From: Paracraurococcus ruber
Lineage (GTDB): Bacteria > Pseudomonadota > Alphaproteobacteria > Acetobacterales > Acetobacteraceae
Direction: 5' to 3'
Length of the DNA stretch: 53,688 nucleotides
Assembly: GCF_004353985.1 (NCBI RefSeq)
Contig: NZ_SMOA01000016.1
Location: 1 to 53,688, forward strand
The notes below the pieces were generated by a model. The model was not told the DNA's origin. It did no database searches and saw only the letters and a list, made by a program, of their open reading frames with translations. Both the position numbers and the translations under genes were made by a program. This document shows positions 50,564-53,688 of this stretch, piece by piece (position 1 is the stretch's first letter; each line of letters opens with the position of its first letter).

Positions 50564-51844
50564 TCAGCGGAACTGCGCCGGCAGCCAGAGCGAGAGGGCC
50601 GGGACATAGGTGACGAGGCCTAGGACGATCAGCATGGCCAGGTAGAAGGGGCCGCTGGTCTTGGTCGCGTCCCACATGCTCACTTTGCCGACGGCGCAGG
50701 CGACGAACAGCGCCGGCCCGACCGGCGGGGTGATCAGCCCGATGCCCAGGTTGACGATCAACACCACGCCGAACTGCACCGGGTCCATCCCCAGCGCCTT
50801 GACCACCGGCAGGAAAATCGGCGTGCCGATCATGATCAGCGGCGCCATGTCCATGAAGGTGCCCAGCACCAGTAGGATGACGTTGATCAGCAGCAGGGTC
50901 AGCAGCGGGTCCTCGGTGATGCCCTTCATCAGCGCCACGGTCTGCGCCGGCACCTGCAGCAGCGCCATCAGCCAGCCGAAGGCGGTCGCCGTGCCGATGA
51001 TCAGCATGACCATGCCGGTGGTCCGCACCGCGCCGCCCACCGCTTCGGTGAAGCCCTGCCAGCCCAGGCTGCGATAGACCAGCACCGTCACCAGCAGGGC
51101 GTAGAGCACGGCGACGCAGGCGCTCTCCGTCGCGGTGAAGATGCCGCTGCGGACGCCGGCGAAGATGATGACGATCAGCATCAGGCCGGGCAGGGCCGCG
51201 ACCATCAGCCGCAGCAGCGCGCCCCAGCCGGGAAAGGCTTCCCGCGGGTAGCCGCGGCGGATGGCGACCAGCCAGGCGACCACCATCAGCGTCAGCATCA
51301 TGATCAGGCCGGGGATGATGCCGGCGGTGAACAGATCCGCCACGCTGATCGCACCGCCGGCGGCGATGACATAGAGGATCATGTTGTGGCTGGGCGGGAT
51401 CAGCAGGTCGATCAGCGCGGCATTGGCGGTGATGTTCACCGCGTATTCCGGCGCGTAGCCGCGCGCCTTCATCTGCGGGATCATCACGCCGCCGACCGCG
51501 CTGGCATCGGCGACCGCCGAGCCCGACACGCCGCCGAACAGCGTCGCCGCCACGATGTTCACCTGCCCCAGCCCGCCGCGGAGATGCCCGACCATGGCGG
51601 CCGCCAGCGCCACCAGCCGGTCGGCGATCTGGCCGCGCAGCATCAGGTCGCCGGCGAAGACGAAGAACGGGATGGCCAGCATGGAGAAGATGTTCATGCC
51701 GGAGGCAAGCTGCTGGAACACCACCACCGGCGGCAGGTCCATGTACAGCACCGTCGCCAGGCTGGCGGCGCCCAGCGCGAAGGCGACCGGCGTGCCGATC
51801 AGCAGCAGCAGCGTGAAGCTGCCGAGAAGGACCGTGAGTTCCAA
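50564..51844 (-). CDS. dctM: TRAP transporter large permease subunit DctM
   Basis: The 426-residue membrane protein is the large (DctM) subunit of a TRAP transporter, with about 11-12 hydrophobic helices. It has the family N-terminus (ELTVLLGSFTLLLLIGTPVAF), GGVSGSAVADASAVGG, IPPSHNMILYV and the C-terminal GLITPPVGPALFVACAVG. It moves the ligand delivered by DctP into the cytoplasm using a Na+ or proton gradient. The start is TTG at 51844: AGGAG lies 8 nt before it and there is no ATG that keeps the first helix. The gap from dctQ is filled by a two-hairpin repeat. Confidence 0.92.
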   Translation of the reverse strand: MELTVLLGSFTLLLLIGTPVAFALGAASLATVLYMDLPPVVVFQQLASGMNIFSMLAIPFFVFAGDLMLRGQIADRLVALAAAMVGHLRGGLGQVNIVAATLFGGVSGSAVADASAVGGVMIPQMKARGYAPEYAVNITANAALIDLLIPPSHNMILYVIAAGGAISVADLFTAGIIPGLIMMLTLMVVAWLVAIRRGYPREAFPGWGALLRLMVAALPGLMLIVIIFAGVRSGIFTATESACVAVLYALLVTVLVYRSLGWQGFTEAVGGAVRTTGMVMLIIGTATAFGWLMALLQVPAQTVALMKGITEDPLLTLLLINVILLVLGTFMDMAPLIMIGTPIFLPVVKALGMDPVQFGVVLIVNLGIGLITPPVGPALFVACAVGKVSMWDATKTSGPFYLAMLIVLGLVTYVPALSLWLPAQFR

Positions 51845-51862
51845 AACGCAGACTCCTGGGTT

Positions 51863-51916
51863 CCAAGGGCCTTTCGGCCTTTGGCGGGAGAGCGCGAGAG
51901 GGCAGAGCCCTCTCGC
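51863..51916. repeat. Dispersed two-hairpin element, copy 3, inverted, inside the TRAP operon
   Basis: Hairpin B is CCAAGGGCC (51863-51871), TTTC, GGCCTTTGG (51876-51884), 9 bp with one wobble; on the minus strand its loop is GAAA, as in copy 1. Hairpin A is GCGAGAGGG (51894-51902), 5-nt loop, CCCTCTCGC (51908-51916). Read on the minus strand it has the same order (A then B) and the same linker GCGCTCTCCC as copy 1. It sits between dctQ and dctM, its end touching the dctQ stop. Confidence 0.75.
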
Positions 51917-52446
51917 TAGGCGTCCGTCAGCAAGGTGTGCTCGGGCACCCCGGCCGGCGCCTGCCCGGTGACGGCATGTGCCAGCAGCCGTTCCAGCCCG
52001 AACAGCGTGATGAGCAGCCCGCCCACCACCAAGGGCAGGTATTCCACCGTGCCCGGCAGGCCCAGCGTCGGCAGCGTCGCGTCCCAGACTTCCAGCGCCA
52101 GGTCGGCGCCGTAGAAGGCCATGGCCGCGCCGAAGACCGTGACCACCAGGTCCGACAGCACGCGGAAGATGCGCGTGACGGGCGCCGGCAGCACGTCCCG
52201 CAGCGTGTCGAAGCCCATGTGGAAGCCTTCGCGCACACCGGCCGCCGCGGCGCCCAGGATGACCCAGGCCAGCAGCAGCAGCGCGCTGGCCTCGGCCCAG
52301 GCGGGCGTGTCGTTCAGCACGAAGCGGCCGAAAACGCCCCAGGCGACGACCAGCACCATGGCCACCAGCGCGATGCCCGACAGCAGGATGGCGATGCGCG
52401 ACACCACCGCCAGCGCCGCGCCCACGCCGCGGTGCAGGGACTGCAT
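51916..52446 (-). CDS. dctQ: TRAP transporter small permease subunit DctQ
   Basis: The 176-residue protein has four predicted membrane helices in the DctQ pattern (ILLSGIALVAMVLVVAWGVF, ASALLLLAWVILGAAAAG, VTVFGAAMAFYGADLALEVW and YLPLVVGGLLITLFGLERLL) with the conserved NDTPAWAEA loop. It links DctM in the TRAP complex. It starts 5 nt after the dctP stop. The gap to dctM (71 nt) is unusually long for a TRAP operon because a repeat element lies in it. Confidence 0.9.
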   Translation of the reverse strand: MQSLHRGVGAALAVVSRIAILLSGIALVAMVLVVAWGVFGRFVLNDTPAWAEASALLLLAWVILGAAAAGVREGFHMGFDTLRDVLPAPVTRIFRVLSDLVVTVFGAAMAFYGADLALEVWDATLPTLGLPGTVEYLPLVVGGLLITLFGLERLLAHAVTGQAPAGVPEHTLLTDA

Positions 52447-52451
52447 GGCGC

Positions 52452-53450
52452 TCAGGCCGCCCGGATGCGCTCGACCAGCGACTTGAGCTTGGCGTCCTTG
52501 ACGAACTGGTCGTAGACCGGCTGCGTCAGCTTCGCATAGGCGGCCTTGTCGGCCTGCACCATCTGGGTCCCGCCGGCGACCACCTTGGCGCGCGCCTCGT
52601 CCTCCATCGCGGCCCAGAGCCTGCGCATGTGCGGCACGCTCTCCTTCGCCGCCTGGCGCATGATCTCCTGGTCGGCCTTCGCCAGCTTGTCGAAGCTGCG
52701 CTTGCTCATCGCCAGGATCTCGGGGGAGTTGCTGTGCTCCGTCCGCGTGTAGAATTTCGCCACCTCGAAGTGGCGGGACGTGAAGTAGGTCGGCTCGTTG
52801 TTCTCGGCGCCGTCCACCACGCCGGTCTGCAGCGCGGAATAGACCTCGCCGAAGGGCAGCGGCGTGGCGTTGGCGCCGAAGGCGCGCATCAGCGCCACCC
52901 ACATGTCGGATTGCTGCACGCGGATCTTCAGGCCCTTGAGCTGCGCCGGCTCCTGCACCGCATGCGGCTTGGTGTAGAAGCTGCGCGCGCCGCTGTCGTA
53001 GTAGGCGAGGGTGATGAGCCCGTAGGAGGTGGTGTCGCGGCCGATCTCCTCGCCGATCGGGCCGTCCATCACCTTGTGCATGTGCGGCGTGTCGCGGAAC
53101 AGGAAGGGCAGGCCCATGGCGATGGTGGCCGGCACCAGGTTGTTCAGCGGCGCGGTGTTCACCCGGGTGAAGTCGATGACGCCGAAGCGCGTCTGCTCCA
53201 GCGTGTCCTTCTCCTCGCCCAGCTGGCGGGAATGGAACATCTGGATCCTGATGCGGCCGCTGGTGCGCTCCTCCACCAGCTTGCCCATGAATTTCACGCC
53301 CTCGATGGTCGGGTAGCCGTCGGGGTGGATGTCGGCGGCGCGCAAGGTGACGCCCTGGGCGGCGGCGCGGTTGGCGACGAAGGGCGTCGCCAGCGGGACG
53401 GCGGCCAGGGCGCCGAGGATGCCGCGGCGGGACGGGGTGACGATGGTCAT
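52452..53450 (-). CDS. dctP: TRAP transporter solute-binding protein DctP
   Basis: The 332-residue protein has a twin-arginine-like signal peptide (SRRGILGALAAVPLATPFVA, cleavage near AAA) and the DctP fold: HPDGYPTIEGVKFMGKLVEE, GVIDFTRVNTAPLNNLVP, LKGLKIRVQQSDMWV with the ligand-carboxylate Arg, and LPFGEVYSALQTGVVDGAEN. It captures a probably carboxylated substrate in the periplasm. GGAGG precedes the ATG. The ligand is not predictable from the sequence. Confidence 0.93.
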   Translation of the reverse strand: MTIVTPSRRGILGALAAVPLATPFVANRAAAQGVTLRAADIHPDGYPTIEGVKFMGKLVEERTSGRIRIQMFHSRQLGEEKDTLEQTRFGVIDFTRVNTAPLNNLVPATIAMGLPFLFRDTPHMHKVMDGPIGEEIGRDTTSYGLITLAYYDSGARSFYTKPHAVQEPAQLKGLKIRVQQSDMWVALMRAFGANATPLPFGEVYSALQTGVVDGAENNEPTYFTSRHFEVAKFYTRTEHSNSPEILAMSKRSFDKLAKADQEIMRQAAKESVPHMRRLWAAMEDEARAKVVAGGTQMVQADKAAYAKLTQPVYDQFVKDAKLKSLVERIRAA

Positions 53451-53496
53451 GGAAGCCTCCTCCTCGGCCCGGGATGGTCTTCCGCCGCCCGGGCAT

Positions 53497-53520
53497 ATGG
53501 CACTGCCATAGCAGATGGCA
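53497..53520. promoter_or_regulatory. Nested inverted repeats upstream of dctP
   Basis: ATGGCA (53497-53502), C, TGCCAT (53504-53509), AGCAG, ATGGCA (53515-53520): three half-sites forming two overlapping palindromes about 47-70 nt before the dctP start. It is a candidate operator for the TRAP operon. The 238-nt region to the window end holds no complete gene. Confidence 0.4.
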
Positions 53521-53640
53521 GAGAGGACCGGGAAGGCCGCTCCGCCAGGATTGTTCCGCGGCCATGGCGGCGCGGCGCCGGCGGATGAACGCCGCATCGC
53601 GGCGGGTCGCCGGCGCCGGGGCCAGGCCGCGGCGCGCCGT

Positions 53641-53688
53641 TCAGGCCGCCGCCTGGCGCGCCAGCAGGCCCCAGCCGGCCAGCAGGTC
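53641..53688 (-). CDS. Possible C-terminal end of a truncated leftward gene at the window edge
   Basis: On the minus strand the last 48 nt encode DLLAGWGLLARQAAA followed by a TGA stop (53643-53641). The composition is like the neighbouring coding sequence, but the piece is too short to identify or to prove coding. Confidence 0.3.
   Translation of the reverse strand, partial: DLLAGWGLLARQAAA

Noticed and set aside
1-53688. Search for tRNA, rRNA, CRISPR arrays, insertion sequences, integrases and prophage blocks
   Set aside because: None was recognised by reading; no transposase-like reading frame, regularly spaced repeat or abrupt composition change was seen.

Overview
The window is about 54 kb of very GC-rich DNA (visibly above 70% GC), almost fully coding. 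About 48 genes can be supported. The gene content suggests an alphaproteobacterium of the Rhodospirillales/Acetobacteraceae type, with Roseomonas-like relatives as the best guess. Pointers are bacteriochlorophyll genes bchH and bchM, two orphan Bug-type solute receptors, a TRAP transporter, a phenylacetate (paa) cluster and a dabAB inorganic-carbon pump. This placement is inference from gene content; no rRNA or marker gene is present.

Region by region. 1-6 kb (+): two MoeA-family molybdenum-cofactor genes (the first cut by the window edge and lacking several MoeA active-site motifs, the second fused to a periplasmic-binding-like domain), a glycogen debranching enzyme and a hotdog thioesterase. 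6-11 kb (-): an apparent catabolic operon, amidase > AtzH/HpxZ-like > flavin monooxygenase > serine hydrolase > metallo-beta-lactamase-fold hydrolase. 11-21 kb: the phenylacetyl-CoA pathway in two arms. paaX-paaABCDE runs rightward. paaG-paaI-paaK plus a TetR regulator runs leftward with 1-4 nt overlaps. The arms converge on a HAD phosphatase and a small lipoprotein. 21-26 kb (-/+): dabBA with a divergent LysR gene. 26-36 kb: a chemoreceptor ending in a PilZ domain, a DapA-like aldolase, a UdgX/DUF4130 fusion coupled to a radical-SAM repair protein, an esterase lipoprotein, a PanE-like reductase, a Bug receptor and a PepSY protein. 36-42 kb: bchH-bchM with PpsR/CrtJ-like boxes upstream, then two small proteins. 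42-45 kb (-): eutB-eutC-arfB. 45-50 kb (+): a two-subunit TPP decarboxylase (sulfopyruvate decarboxylase-like), a Bug receptor, a D-2-hydroxyacid dehydrogenase and an MmgE/PrpD protein, together suggesting an uncharacterised sulfonate or 2-oxoacid pathway. 50-53.5 kb (-): a GH24 lysozyme and a dctPQM TRAP transporter.

The non-coding signals that stand out are a dispersed two-hairpin element (three copies, one inside the TRAP operon), distinct palindromes in front of paaA and paaG matching the presence of two different paa regulators, two palindromes between dabB and lysR, and tandem TGTC-N10-GACA-like boxes on the bchH promoter. I saw no tRNA, rRNA, CRISPR array, insertion sequence or prophage block.
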